Notes: a model not told the origin generated them from the sequence alone. Shown: positions 52,250-62,122, numbered from the stretch's first letter. The stretch: 64,000 nt of DNA from Planctomycetota bacterium (GCA_023150555.1 JAKLKQ010000023.1:28425-92424), one strand, 5' to 3'. Translations and numbers: made by a program.

Positions 52250-55090
52250 CTATTTCTCGGGCACGTCCTTTAGAGGGATGGTTTTCTCGGCGTGGTAGCC
52301 CAGTTTCACGCTGAGCAGACGCGCGTTGCCCTGGTCGGCGATAAAGAGCCGCCGGTCGGTGTGCGACGCGACGAAACAGGCGTGGAAGAGCGCGACTTCG
52401 TCGCCGCCGATACTGCTTGCCGCGGGCGGCCCGCCCTCGGCGGCCAGGGGCTTGCCGTCGTCGACGTTGCCGTAGTCGCCCAGGCGCAGGACCAGGTTGC
52501 CGTTGCCGTCCAGCACCGCGACGCGGTAGGCGACCTGCTCGGGCGCGAAGGAACGGTTGAAGTAGTCGAGGTCGAAGCGCGTGTTGACGCAGATGCAGCC
52601 CTTGGGCGTACAGAAGCCCACGCCGCCGTAGATCCACTGCAGGCCCTCGACCCACTGCCCGCGCATCTCGGTGGGACGCTTGGGCTGCGAACCGTCGGGC
52701 AGCGGGACGGGCATCGCCGCGCCGGCCGGGCCGGCGGTGAGAACTTTGTTCTTGCCGGCAGCGACCTTCAGCAGCGTGCCGGACCAGTCCTCCTTCAGCG
52801 TGGGGTCGTAGCCCTTGCCGTCGATGGTGCGCTTTTTGGCGGCGAGCAGGTACAGGTTGTCGTCGTCGTCGATGCCGATGCCGTTGAGGTGCCCCAGGCC
52901 GGGCACGGCGTCCTCGACCACCAGCGTGCCGTGGCGGTCCCAGATGTGGATCTCGCCCCACTTGTTGCGCCCGGGATAGAGGCGCGGCAGGTAGGGCTTG
53001 CCCTCGTACTTGAAGTTGTTGCGGCCTTCCTCCATGTGCATGTCTTCGCCAGCCTTGCCGTTGCAGGTGGTGACGACGAGGTGCCCCTTCAGCGAGACGT
53101 CGATGCCGCCGAGGTGCCAGAAGTTGTGCGATCGGTGCCCGGGCGTCTTCAGGCCCGCGACGAAACTCGCCGCGCGCGCGCCCATGCCGAAGCTGTGGCC
53201 CTCCTCCTCTTGTCCGTAGTCCCAGGGAACCTCTCGCCAGGTGCGCGCGTCGTAGCGCCCCACGTAGGTGTCGCTGCGCAGGTAGGCGAGCCCATCGTTG
53301 CCGAAACAGAGGTCCTCGCTGCCCAGCGGCAGGTCCAGGAGCTTGGTCTTGCCGTTCTCGGGATTGATCTCGACGAGCTGGTTCACGGATTTGTTGACGC
53401 CGCTGTCGCCTTCGGCGATGTAGACGTGGCCGTTGGCGGGATTGACGTACAGGCGCTGGCGCCACTGGCCCTGGGGCTGGATGCGCACGACGTCGTCGGC
53501 GGCCTGCTTGGTGAAGGACAAGCGCTGTTCGAGCTTCTTGCCTTTCTCGACCAGCAGCACGACGCCGGCCTTGTCCCAGGCGTCGACAGTGCTGCCGTTG
53601 CCGCTGTGCGCGTGCTGCGCCGAGCCGTTGAGGAGCCAGATGGTGGGCTCCTTGGCCCAGCTGTCCAGCGCGAGGTTGAACTGCAGGCCGCTGAGGTTGT
53701 TCCAGGCAAAGGCCTCGCTGTGGCCGACCAGCGGCAGCGGGCACTTGCACAGGACCTTGGGATCGTCGACGGGCCCCAGGCGCGTGTAGAAGGGCTTGGT
53801 GCCCTCCTGCTTGTTCCAGCGGCTGACCAGCAGCCAGGAGAAGACGTAGATCTCGCCGGACGTTTTATGGACCTGCACGAAGACGGGGCGGTCGATCGGG
53901 ATGACCTTGTAGAGCTTGCCGTCGGGCGTGAAGACCTGGATGCGGTTGTTGTGGTAGTCGGTGACGTAGACGCGTCCCTGCGCGTCGACATCCAGGCTGG
54001 TCGCGGCGGTGAACTTGCCGGGCTCGGCGCCGGTCTCGTCCTGCTTCAGGCTGCCGCAGAAGGTCTCGGGCTCGGCGTCCTTGTCGAACTCGACGCGCGC
54101 GACGCCGTGCAGCCAGTCGTGGTAATAGGCTTCGTTGGCATTCCAGAGGTAGCCGGCCATGTAGAGGTACTTGCCGTCGGGGCTGAAAGCCGCGCTGCGC
54201 GGGCGGCCCCAGACGTGCGTCTTGCCGGGCAGCGCGTAGCGCAGTTTTTCCTGGAAGCCGACGACGGGTCCGTGCAGCTTCACGCCGCCGCTGGAGCCGT
54301 CGGTGGCGAAGCGGTTGAGGCGCTCGAAGGCCACCGCCACGCGCGAACCCTGCACGGCGAAGGCCGTGGGCAGAGGCCCGCCACCGCCGTCGTTCTTGAA
54401 CTCGGTGTCGAGCAGCGTCGACTGGTAGTAGCCCTCTTTCAGCGGCAGCGTCTTGCCCAATCGGGTGAATTCGTGCATGGGCAAGCCGGCGACCTGGCCG
54501 ACCTTCGCGCTGGGGAACGGATAGACCGTGCGCACGTACTTGCCGTCGTGGTCGAAGAGCTTGACCATGCTGCCGCCGTACTGGTTGTGGTCTAGCGCGT
54601 AGTTCTCGAAGACGTACATGCCCTCGGGCGCGGCGCAGAACAGCGGTATAGGCGAACTGACGCGCTTGTGGGGCGACCAGAAGAGCGTGCGCTCGAACTG
54701 CGGCTTGAGGCCCAGCGATACGCGGATGCTGTGGCTGTCCTTGTCGTCGACGTACTTTCCGCTGTCGTCCTTGCCGTCCCAGACGACCGACTGCCGCAGG
54801 CTGTCTTTCTCGAAGGGCGGCGGCGCGTTGCTGCCCAGCACGCCGCTGGCGAGGTGCCGGATGATCTTGCCGTCGCTGTTCTCCACGGCGACGGTGACGT
54901 CGCAGGCGGCCTTTGCGGCGAAGACGACCTGCACGCGGTCGCCGTTGCGCGTCACGGCCGGCGCTTCGGCGAACTCGAAGACTTCCGCGCGCCTTATGCG
55001 GAACTCGTCGTAGGCGTCCTGCGCGGCGGACCGCGCAGGCGCTAGTGCGCTGAGGGCCAGGGCCAGGAACAGGATCCGCACGGGATGCAT
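52250..55090 (-). CDS. large secreted NHL-type beta-propeller protein
   Basis: With the ATG at 55090 this is 946 residues and starts with a signal peptide (about 1-23); a second ATG 15 bases upstream would add five residues. After an N-terminal beta domain (about 35-130, with VVWDGKDDSGKYVDD) there are many propeller blades: ATSLDVDAQGRVYVTDYHNN is a clear NHL blade, and LNGIGIDDDDNLYLLAAKKR and RRLFIADQGNARLL are others. Two propellers are likely. A few Cys pairs (CKCP and a GFCTPKGCICV stretch) stand out. Function unknown; similar proteins in Planctomycetes are thought to bind extracellular polymers. Confidence 0.75.
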   Translation of the reverse strand: MHPVRILFLALALSALAPARSAAQDAYDEFRIRRAEVFEFAEAPAVTRNGDRVQVVFAAKAACDVTVAVENSDGKIIRHLASGVLGSNAPPPFEKDSLRQSVVWDGKDDSGKYVDDKDSHSIRVSLGLKPQFERTLFWSPHKRVSSPIPLFCAAPEGMYVFENYALDHNQYGGSMVKLFDHDGKYVRTVYPFPSAKVGQVAGLPMHEFTRLGKTLPLKEGYYQSTLLDTEFKNDGGGGPLPTAFAVQGSRVAVAFERLNRFATDGSSGGVKLHGPVVGFQEKLRYALPGKTHVWGRPRSAAFSPDGKYLYMAGYLWNANEAYYHDWLHGVARVEFDKDAEPETFCGSLKQDETGAEPGKFTAATSLDVDAQGRVYVTDYHNNRIQVFTPDGKLYKVIPIDRPVFVQVHKTSGEIYVFSWLLVSRWNKQEGTKPFYTRLGPVDDPKVLCKCPLPLVGHSEAFAWNNLSGLQFNLALDSWAKEPTIWLLNGSAQHAHSGNGSTVDAWDKAGVVLLVEKGKKLEQRLSFTKQAADDVVRIQPQGQWRQRLYVNPANGHVYIAEGDSGVNKSVNQLVEINPENGKTKLLDLPLGSEDLCFGNDGLAYLRSDTYVGRYDARTWREVPWDYGQEEEGHSFGMGARAASFVAGLKTPGHRSHNFWHLGGIDVSLKGHLVVTTCNGKAGEDMHMEEGRNNFKYEGKPYLPRLYPGRNKWGEIHIWDRHGTLVVEDAVPGLGHLNGIGIDDDDNLYLLAAKKRTIDGKGYDPTLKEDWSGTLLKVAAGKNKVLTAGPAGAAMPVPLPDGSQPKRPTEMRGQWVEGLQWIYGGVGFCTPKGCICVNTRFDLDYFNRSFAPEQVAYRVAVLDGNGNLVLRLGDYGNVDDGKPLAAEGGPPAASSIGGDEVALFHACFVASHTDRRLFIADQGNARLLSVKLGYHAEKTIPLKDVPEK

Positions 55091-55143
55091 AGCGATTGCC
55101 CCCATCTATAGTGTGGCGGCGCGCTTTGTGTCCAAGCGCCGCG

Positions 55144-56337
55144 TCACACGTCCCAGGACTTCTCCAGCTTCGCGCCGCGCCGCAGGACCTCTTCGGCCGG
55201 CTGCGGTTCGACCAGGCGCGAAGGCACGTAGGTGCGGCAGGCGGGCGCGTGCGGGTAGGCGGCGCGCATCTCCAGCCGCTGCAGCGCCAGTTCGGCCATC
55301 TCCTGCGGGCGCCACAGCACCGCGGCGGGCACCGACTCGCCCAAAAACTCCGGTGCGAACGCCTCGCGGTATTCCTCCTCGGAACTCCAGAAGACCAGGT
55401 CGATGTCGCGGCCGACCTTTAGCCCCGCGTCGCGCACGCCCTGGATAGCGCCCAGCGCGATCTGCTGCCACATGCACACCAGCGCGCTGGGGCGGGCCTT
55501 GCTCGCCAGCAGCTTCGCTACTTTCTCGCGAGCCTCGTCGCGTGCTTCGTTGTTCTGGACTTCGACCAGGTGCTTCGGGTCGAAGGCCTTGCCGTAGTCG
55601 TACATCGCCGCGCACGAACCGGCGTAGCGCTCGCGGTAGTGCACGAGGTTCCGCCCGCCTTCGCTGTCGCTGACGCTGGTCGCATTCAGCCGGGCGCGTT
55701 CGGCGTCGCTCAGCCGTGAGGTCCCCACCCAGCCGATGGCGTCGTGGCCTCGTTCCAGGAGGTACTCCGTTGCCGCACGGGCGCCGTTGAAGTTGTCCTG
55801 CAGCACCACGTCGATGCCGCGGTGATCCAGGAAGGAGTCCACCACGACGCACGGATGCCCGCGCCGCATGGCTTCGCGCGCGAGGTCCAGCCAGCAGCCG
55901 TCCAGGACGACGCCCCAGAGGTCGCTGTCGGCGAGTTCGTCGTAGAGTTCGACCGGGTCGCGCCCGCGCGCGCCGACGCCCAGCAGCTTGCGGCGGCGGT
56001 CGAAGGCCGCGCGATTAAAGGCCGCGAAGATGCGCGCGTGGCTGCTGTCCCAGGGATCGCCGGGCCCGACGGCGGAGAGGACGTAGGCGAGCGTGCCGCG
56101 TTCGGTGCGGGGCCGTTCGCGCACGGGCCGGTACCCGCAGGACGGCACCGACTCGATCAGGCCTTCGCGGACGAGGCTGCTGAGCGCGCGGCGAACGGTG
56201 ACGCGGCTGACCTTGAACTGGCGCTCGAGGGTGCGCTCCGGCGGCAGGTAGGCGCCTTCTTCAACCTTGCCTTCGGCAATCAGCGTGCGCAGATTCTCGG
56301 CCAAGCGATCGGAGAGTCGCTTTCGAGAAACCTTCAT
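55144..56337 (-). CDS. GntR-family regulator with LacI-type ligand domain
   Basis: This 397-residue regulator has an N-terminal GntR winged helix (about 8-70, LPPERTLERQFKVSRVTVRRALSSLVREGLIE, split at the turn). The larger C-terminal part (about 85-370) follows the periplasmic-binding/LacI fold (GVVLDGCWLDLAREAM, CVVVDSFLDHRGIDVV, GHDAIGWVGTSRL). This AraR-like architecture normally represses sugar-use genes until a sugar binds. The large propeller gene begins downstream on the same strand. Two direct repeats overlap its expected promoter, suggesting autoregulation. Confidence 0.9.
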   Translation of the reverse strand: MKVSRKRLSDRLAENLRTLIAEGKVEEGAYLPPERTLERQFKVSRVTVRRALSSLVREGLIESVPSCGYRPVRERPRTERGTLAYVLSAVGPGDPWDSSHARIFAAFNRAAFDRRRKLLGVGARGRDPVELYDELADSDLWGVVLDGCWLDLAREAMRRGHPCVVVDSFLDHRGIDVVLQDNFNGARAATEYLLERGHDAIGWVGTSRLSDAERARLNATSVSDSEGGRNLVHYRERYAGSCAAMYDYGKAFDPKHLVEVQNNEARDEAREKVAKLLASKARPSALVCMWQQIALGAIQGVRDAGLKVGRDIDLVFWSSEEEYREAFAPEFLGESVPAAVLWRPQEMAELALQRLEMRAAYPHAPACRTYVPSRLVEPQPAEEVLRRGAKLEKSWDV

Positions 56338-56393
56338 GCTTACCCCCCGTCGTCGCTGTTACTCCTTCGTTTAAAACGGATTAGGGAACCCAC

Positions 56394-56417
56394 AGTTGGT
56401 ATTAGTTTGGTATTTTA
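56394..56417 (-). promoter_or_regulatory. -10 element and direct-repeat operator of the GntR/LacI regulator
   Basis: Reading the reverse strand, TAAAAT (56417-56412) is directly followed by ATACCAA, four bases, and ATACCAA again (both within 56414-56394). A site on the start point of the regulator's own gene is typical of autorepression. No -35 is clear. Confidence 0.4.
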
Positions 56418-56517
56418 ACGCTCTTATAACGGTATCCATCGGTCTGCATACACCCCGGAATCGAGGCGTGGCGGGGAAATCTCAGAGTGGCCTTCTTCCG
56501 GTCTGAGGCGGCGCGGC

Positions 56518-57576
56518 TTACATCTGCGTCGCGAACTGCGCGAAGCGGCTCTTGTCGGTGGCCTTCATGTAGGCCTCGTTGCCGCTGACGCGCTTGGCCT
56601 GTAGCTGCTTCCAGATGGCGTCGTCCATCAGCTGCATGCCGAGGTTGCCGCCGCCCTGGATGACGTTGCGGATGTTGGCGATGTTGCCCTCGCGGATGCT
56701 GGAGCTGAGGCCCGACGTCGCAAGCAGGATCTCGTTGACGGCGACGCGCTTGCCGTCGGTGGTCTTCAGCAGCAGCTGCGCGCAGATGCCCTTCAGGCTG
56801 TCGGCGAGCATGGTGCGGATCTGCGGCTGCTGGGGCGCGGGGAAGACGTCGATGATGCGGTCGATGGTCTTGACCGCGGAGTTTGTGTGCAGCGTGCCGT
56901 AGACCAGGCTGCCCATGCTGGCGGCGGTGATGGCCAGCGAGATGGTCTCGTGGTCGCGCATTTCGCCGACCAGCACCACGTCGCAGTCCTGGCGGATGGC
57001 GGTGCGCAGGCCGTCGGCGAAGCTGTCGACGTCGATGCCGACTTCGCGCTGGCACAGGAACGACTTCTTGTTGGGATGGACGAACTCGATGGGTTCCTCG
57101 ATGGTCAGGATGTGCCGCGCCTCGCGCTGGTTGATGTAGTCGATGATCGCCGCCAGCGTGGTGGATTTGCCGCTGCCGGTGGGCCCGGTGACCAGGATCA
57201 GGCCGCTGCGCGCGGTGGCGAAGGTCTTGAGGATTGGCGGGAGGTTGAGTTCCTCCAGCGTCTTGATGCGGCTGGGGATCAGGCGGAAGACGGCGCCCAT
57301 GCCGTGGCTCTGGTAAAAGTAGTTGCTGCGGAAGCGCGCTTCGGTGCCCATGCCGTAGGCGAAGTCCAGGTCGCGGTTCTCGAGGAAGTGCTTCCAGCGG
57401 TCGGGCGCGCAGATCTCCTGAAGGTATTCCTTCATCATCTCCGACGTCAGCACGGGGTGGTTCAGCGCCGTCAGGCGGCCGTGCACGCGGACCTTGGGCG
57501 GCTGGCCCTCCGACATGTGCAGGTCCGAGGCGTCGAACTTCAACAGCGCCTTGAAGAGGTTGTCGATCTTCGGCAT
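56518..57576 (-). CDS. pilT: type IV pilus retraction ATPase, PilT
   Basis: This 352-residue hexameric ATPase powers pilus retraction. The N-terminal domain begins DNLFKALLKFDASDLHMSEG. Walker A GPTGSGKSTT (about 133-142), the Asp box, Walker B VVLVGEMRDHET (about 207-218) with the second Glu, and the His box TLHTNSAVKTIDRI are all intact. The C-terminal AIRxG-like region is SIREGNIANI. It ends 59 bases before a related protein's start on the other side and follows that gene by 27 bases on the same strand. Pilin and assembly genes are not in the window. Confidence 0.93.
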   Translation of the reverse strand: MPKIDNLFKALLKFDASDLHMSEGQPPKVRVHGRLTALNHPVLTSEMMKEYLQEICAPDRWKHFLENRDLDFAYGMGTEARFRSNYFYQSHGMGAVFRLIPSRIKTLEELNLPPILKTFATARSGLILVTGPTGSGKSTTLAAIIDYINQREARHILTIEEPIEFVHPNKKSFLCQREVGIDVDSFADGLRTAIRQDCDVVLVGEMRDHETISLAITAASMGSLVYGTLHTNSAVKTIDRIIDVFPAPQQPQIRTMLADSLKGICAQLLLKTTDGKRVAVNEILLATSGLSSSIREGNIANIRNVIQGGGNLGMQLMDDAIWKQLQAKRVSGNEAYMKATDKSRFAQFATQM

Positions 57577-57603
57577 GGTCCGGCTCCTCTTGCCAACGGA
57601 CGA

Positions 57604-58992
57604 TTAGACCTTGGGGGCCCACTGCATGAACTGTTCGCGGTTGTCGGCCGCATAGAAGGCTTCGGTGCCGTCGATCACGCCCTGGTTGACCAGGTTCAGC
57701 AGGCTGTTGTCCATCAGGATCATGCCCAGCTTGCGGCCGGTCTGCATCACCGACGGCAGCTGGTGCAACTTGCGCTCGCGGATGGTGTTCGCCACCGCCG
57801 GGGTGTTGAAGAGCACTTCCAGCGCCAGCGCGCGGCCGTTGCCGTCCTTGCGCGGGATCAACTGCTGGCAGACGATGCCGCGGATCGATTCGCTGATCAT
57901 CGCGCGGATCTGGCCCTGCTCGTCGGGCGGGAAGACGTCCAGCACGCGGTCGATGGTGCGCGCCGCCGAGATCGTGTGCAGCGTGCCGAAGACCAGGTGC
58001 CCGGTCTCGGCGGCGGTGATCGCCAGCGAGGTCGTCTCCAGGTCGCGCAGTTCGCCGATCATGATCACGTCGGGGTCTTCGCGCAGGCTGGCGCGCAGCG
58101 CGGCACTGAACGTCTTGGTGTGGCTGCCGACTTCGCGCTGGTTAATGTGCGACTTCTGGATGTTGAACAGGTATTCGACGGGGTCCTCGATCGTAATGAT
58201 GTGCTCATCGCGGTTGCGGTTGATCAGGTCGACCATCGCCGCCAGCGTGGTGGATTTGCCGCAGCCGCTGGGTCCCGTCACCAGCACCAGGCCCTGCGCG
58301 AACTCGGTCAGGCGCTTGAGTTCATCGGGCAGGCCCAGTTCCTCGAACGTCGGAACGTTCGTGTTGATCACGCGGAACGCGCCGTCCCAGCCCAGGCGCT
58401 GGCGCAGGATGCAGGTGCGGTAACGGTTGCCGTCGCGGTCCCGGTAACAGAAGTCCAGCGCCTTCGACTTCCGGATCTCCTGGCGCTGCGTGGTACTGAG
58501 CGCGCTCATCAGCAGCTTTTCCGTCTCCTCGGCCGCCAGCGGCCCGCGGTTCATCGGCTGCAGGCGCCCGTGCCGCCGGATCACCGGCTGGCAGCCGGTG
58601 TTCAGGTGCAGGTCGCTGGCCTGCAGGCGCCGCGCTTCGAGCAGGAAGTCGTCCAGTTCTCCGGCGCCCAGGCCGCCGCCGGGCGCGCTGCTGGCCGAGG
58701 CTCCGCCCAGGGCGATGCGTCCGCGTGCACTCGTGGAGGCCGGCGCGGCGGCAGGTGCCGCAGCGCTTGCGGGCTCGGCGGGCGCGCCGGTCTGCTTGGC
58801 CTTGTAGGCGGCGAACATCTGGCGGATCGACGCGCTGCGGTCCGCCGCGACGGCGCCTTGTTCGACCAGCACGGCGAGCAGGCTCTTGCCGGGCGCGGAG
58901 ACCATGGCCTGCTTGGCGCTGCTTACTTGGTCGGGCGAGGCGAGTTTATTGTGCAAGACCACCTTCTCGACGAAGAGGTCCTCGGTGTTCAT
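57604..58992 (-). CDS. second PilT/PilU-type ATPase with N-terminal extension
   Basis: This 462-residue protein has AGGAGG eight bases before the ATG. Residues 1-60 form a helical module and 61-110 an Ala/Pro/Ser-rich linker, neither found in PilT. The ATPase core begins near 112 (LEARRLQASDLHLNTG) and has Walker A GPSGCGKSTT, Walker B VIMIGELRDLET and TLHTISAARTIDRV. It is only partly similar to the neighbouring PilT, so it is the likely PilU-type partner. The two genes are spaced 27 bases apart and are probably cotranscribed. Confidence 0.9.
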   Translation of the reverse strand: MNTEDLFVEKVVLHNKLASPDQVSSAKQAMVSAPGKSLLAVLVEQGAVAADRSASIRQMFAAYKAKQTGAPAEPASAAAPAAAPASTSARGRIALGGASASSAPGGGLGAGELDDFLLEARRLQASDLHLNTGCQPVIRRHGRLQPMNRGPLAAEETEKLLMSALSTTQRQEIRKSKALDFCYRDRDGNRYRTCILRQRLGWDGAFRVINTNVPTFEELGLPDELKRLTEFAQGLVLVTGPSGCGKSTTLAAMVDLINRNRDEHIITIEDPVEYLFNIQKSHINQREVGSHTKTFSAALRASLREDPDVIMIGELRDLETTSLAITAAETGHLVFGTLHTISAARTIDRVLDVFPPDEQGQIRAMISESIRGIVCQQLIPRKDGNGRALALEVLFNTPAVANTIRERKLHQLPSVMQTGRKLGMILMDNSLLNLVNQGVIDGTEAFYAADNREQFMQWAPKV

Positions 58993-59134
58993 GCAGACGG
59001 CCTCCTCTATTAGGATCGATACGATAGAGTTCGAATGCGGGAGTGTAGTTAAAGAGAGGAGGCATTGCCACCGCAGGCGGCGGAACTTTTGGCGCTGTTT
59101 CTGCACCGTGCAGTATGGAAGGGACGGGCATGGA

Positions 59135-60520
59135 CTATTCGCTGCGCGGGCCGATGATCAAGCCGCCGTCCTCTTCGGTCTTGGCGGCGGGTTCTTCGGG
59201 CGGAGCAACCGGCGGCGCGTCGGGCGGGGCATCGGGCGGCTTGGCATTCTTCGGGTCCTGCGGCCCCTGAGGCGGCGGAACGGGAATCTGCAGGGCTTTG
59301 TTCTTCTCCCACCACTCCTCGTACTTCTTCGAGTCGAGCCCGAAGGACTGTCCGGTCAGCATGGCCAGAGCGGCAGCCGCGCCTTTCTTGCGGTCGATGC
59401 CGGGTTCCTTCTTCAGCGCGCCGATCAGGACCGGCACGGCCGGCAGGCCCAGCAGCCGCACCATGCCCTGGACGTGCTCGCGGACTTTGGGGTTGGGGTC
59501 CCAGAGGCCCTCCATCCAGACCGGCAGGCCGTTCTCGCCGATGGCGACCAGCGACTGCGTCAGCAGTTCGACGAAGTCCTCGCCGATCACGAAGCCGACG
59601 GTGTCGTAGAGCATCCCGCGCAGGCCGCCGCTTTCCTTGATGCTCTTCATCAGCGTCTTGCGGCCGCCGCGGTAGCCGGGCAGCGGGGCGCTGTCCTTCA
59701 CGGCCTGGTCGCTGGCGGTGGCGCCGGGGCTCAGCAGCCCGGCGAGTTCCTTCTGGACCTTGGCGATCTCGCGGTCGACGGCGTCCCAGGTGGCCTTGTC
59801 GCGGGCCTGCTTCTGGCGTGCTTGCAGCGCGTCGAGGGTCTTGCGCAGGTCCTTGATCCGAGCTTCGACGTCGTCCTTCTCGTCCTGCAGCCCGTCGCCG
59901 CTGCGGCGCAGTTCCTCGCGCAGGTGCTCCCACAGCTGCGGCGCGGCGCCGGGTCCGATCTCCTTCATGATCTGGACGATTTCCTTCATGTACTGCTCGC
60001 GCTTGGCCATCAGGTCGGGGAACTCGGTCCAGGCGATGTTGTCCTTGTTGATGTAGGCCATCGTCGCGATCATCTCGTGGATGTACGCGCGGCGCAGTTG
60101 CTCGGGGGTGCGCTTGGCCGGCTTCGCGCCGGGCTTGTCGAGTCCGGCTTCGATCTTGTACGAGGTGATGCCCTCGCGCAGGTCGTTCATGGCGCTCTGC
60201 AGCGCCGCGCGGCGTTCGGGATCTTTCTCCTTCTCGAAGCTTTCGCGCAGGGCTTCGAACTTCTTCTCCGCCGCTTCCAGGTCGTCGACTTTGAGCTTGG
60301 GTGCGGTGTGTTTGGGATCCTCGGCCAGGCCGGTGCCCTTGCCGAAGCCCAGGCGGTCCCTGTTCTTTTCCCAGTAGGCGAGTGGGCTGGTTAGCAGCGG
60401 CGGGCTGTGCCAGCCGTCGGCGCGGGCGGGGTTGGACTCCAGCGCTCCCGCGGCCAGCAGCAGCGCGCCGGCCAGCAGGAACACCAGGGAGCCACGACGT
60501 TCGGGTCTATGCATACGCAT
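59135..60520 (-). CDS. secreted helical protein with HEAT-like repeats
   Basis: This 461-residue protein starts at either of two ATGs six bases apart (60520 or 60514) with a signal peptide of about 34 residues. Long charged helices fill about 75-260 (including a Lys/Glu/Arg coiled coil near 215-265). HEAT-like repeats lie at about 330-400 (VREHVQGMVRLLGLPAVPVLIGALKKEPGI over the repeat border). The C-terminus is a Pro/Asp-rich tail of about 50 residues. Scaffold or binding role is likely; function unknown. Confidence 0.7.
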   Translation of the reverse strand: MRMHRPERRGSLVFLLAGALLLAAGALESNPARADGWHSPPLLTSPLAYWEKNRDRLGFGKGTGLAEDPKHTAPKLKVDDLEAAEKKFEALRESFEKEKDPERRAALQSAMNDLREGITSYKIEAGLDKPGAKPAKRTPEQLRRAYIHEMIATMAYINKDNIAWTEFPDLMAKREQYMKEIVQIMKEIGPGAAPQLWEHLREELRRSGDGLQDEKDDVEARIKDLRKTLDALQARQKQARDKATWDAVDREIAKVQKELAGLLSPGATASDQAVKDSAPLPGYRGGRKTLMKSIKESGGLRGMLYDTVGFVIGEDFVELLTQSLVAIGENGLPVWMEGLWDPNPKVREHVQGMVRLLGLPAVPVLIGALKKEPGIDRKKGAAAALAMLTGQSFGLDSKKYEEWWEKNKALQIPVPPPQGPQDPKNAKPPDAPPDAPPVAPPEEPAAKTEEDGGLIIGPRSE

Positions 60521-60572
60521 ATATACGTTCAGACGGATCGAAACGGGCGGTTGGAGCTCGAAAATCGGGCGG

Positions 60573-61898
60573 TCAGACCTTGCGCATCACCAGGCCGCTG
60601 AGGACCTTCGGATAGAAATAGGTGGACTTCTGCGGCATGCGCTCGCCGGTCTCGCTGACGGCGCAGACCTGGTCGATGCGCGTGGGGCGCATCACCACGC
60701 CGAAGTCGTAGGGGCCGTTCGCCGAGACGTCCTTCAGCGCGTCGCCGGCGTCCTTGGTGAAGGCGATGCCGTTCTTGCGCTTGCTGCCTTCGGCGCCGAT
60801 CCCCAGGAAGCCCTTCAGCAGAAGTTCGTGCAGCACCGCGACGTCGAGTTCGCGCCAGGCGGCGCTCTTTTCGCCGACGGTCTTCTTCATCGCGGCCTCG
60901 ACGTCCGGCTTCGCGGTGACCTGAAGCCTGCGGCCGTCGGGGAAGACGAGGCCGAAGGCCACGGGCCCGTCGGTCTGCTCGGCCAGCGCGACCAGCTGCG
61001 CGTCGGTGGCGGGCTTGACCGTGAAAAGGTCCTCGCACTTCTTCAGGAAGGCCGCGGCGTCGAAGCCCGGATCCTTCTTGATCAGGCGGTGCGTGGGCAG
61101 GATGTGCAGCCCGGGGTCGCTCATGGGCACGCAATGTATGAGGATCGACTCGTACGCGCGCGGGCGCTTGTCGCCCGGGCGCGAGTCGTTCTTCTTGCGG
61201 TCTTCGCAGTAGGTGCAGGCCGTCTCGTAGCGGTGGTGGCCGTCGGCGATGAAGACGCCGCGGGGCGCGAAGGCCCGGCCCAGCTTCTCGGCGAAACCGG
61301 GGTCCTCGACGATCCAGAGGCGGTGCTCGACGTCGTCCTCGTCGACGACTTCCACGTCGGCCTTGCGGGCCTTGGCGGCACCGGCGAGCAGGTTCAGGAT
61401 GGCGTTGTCGGCGTCGGGCACCAGGCCGAAGATCGACTCGGTGTTCGCGCGCGTGGCCTGCATCAGGCTGTAGCGGTCGGCCTTGTGGCTGGGGAAGGTC
61501 TCTTCGTGCGGATAGACCTTGCCCGAGCCGAAGGGCTCCAGCTTCAGCGCCACCAGCACGCCGCGGCGCACGTACTTCTTCGGTTGGGCGCCGGCGTTGA
61601 CCGTGTAAGTCTGTTCGTAGACGTAGTACGCCGGATGCGCGTCCTCGGTCAGTACGCCGGCATCGAGCCAGGTGTTCAGCTTGCGCGCGGAGCGGGTGTA
61701 ACGGTTGTCGTCGGGGCCGTCGCCGTCGTACTGCCGATTGAGGATGATGCGGACGACATTGTGAGGGCTGCGCTTGTAGAGGTCGTCTTGCTGGGCGAGG
61801 GAGAGCACGTCGTAGGGCGGGGAGACCACCGACTTCAGCGGACCATTCACCCTGTCGGGGTTGTAGCGGATGGCTTGGAAGGGCGAGATTACGGCCAT
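60573..61898 (-). CDS. DUF1015-family protein
   Basis: This 441-residue cytoplasmic protein has the DUF1015 start ISPFQAIRYNPD, SPPYDVLS early on, HEETFPSHKADRY, and the hallmark FIADGHHRYETA near 220. DUF1015 proteins are widespread but lack an assigned reaction; in many genomes they sit near serine biosynthesis genes, which are not seen here. AAGGGGAT precedes the ATG. Its promoter carries a palindrome over the start point. Confidence 0.9.
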   Translation of the reverse strand: MAVISPFQAIRYNPDRVNGPLKSVVSPPYDVLSLAQQDDLYKRSPHNVVRIILNRQYDGDGPDDNRYTRSARKLNTWLDAGVLTEDAHPAYYVYEQTYTVNAGAQPKKYVRRGVLVALKLEPFGSGKVYPHEETFPSHKADRYSLMQATRANTESIFGLVPDADNAILNLLAGAAKARKADVEVVDEDDVEHRLWIVEDPGFAEKLGRAFAPRGVFIADGHHRYETACTYCEDRKKNDSRPGDKRPRAYESILIHCVPMSDPGLHILPTHRLIKKDPGFDAAAFLKKCEDLFTVKPATDAQLVALAEQTDGPVAFGLVFPDGRRLQVTAKPDVEAAMKKTVGEKSAAWRELDVAVLHELLLKGFLGIGAEGSKRKNGIAFTKDAGDALKDVSANGPYDFGVVMRPTRIDQVCAVSETGERMPQKSTYFYPKVLSGLVMRKV

Positions 61899-61926
61899 GC
61901 GGATCCCCTTCTTGTTTCATCTCCCA

Positions 61927-61966
61927 TGCACATGTGCAGGGTAGTAGGAACTCGAATATGTGTCAA
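61927..61966 (-). promoter_or_regulatory. promoter with start-point palindrome for the DUF1015 gene
   Basis: On the reverse strand TTGACA (61966-61961), a 17-base spacer and TACCCT (61943-61938) form a promoter with a perfect -35. The perfect palindrome TGCACATGTGCA (61927-61938) begins at the last -10 base and is centred on the predicted start. A protein bound there would block transcription. Confidence 0.55.
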
Positions 61967-62122
61967 CAGTTAAGTTAGTATGTAAATTGTGAAGATCTCC
62001 CAAAGGCACAGGTGCATTCCTTGCAGGTTATAATGGTTGCCCCGATATAGTTGACCGTCGAGTCAGTCGCCTCCTGATTCGTCCGGCTCACGGTTTCGGA
62101 TCGAGGAAAATCCGCGCCCGGT

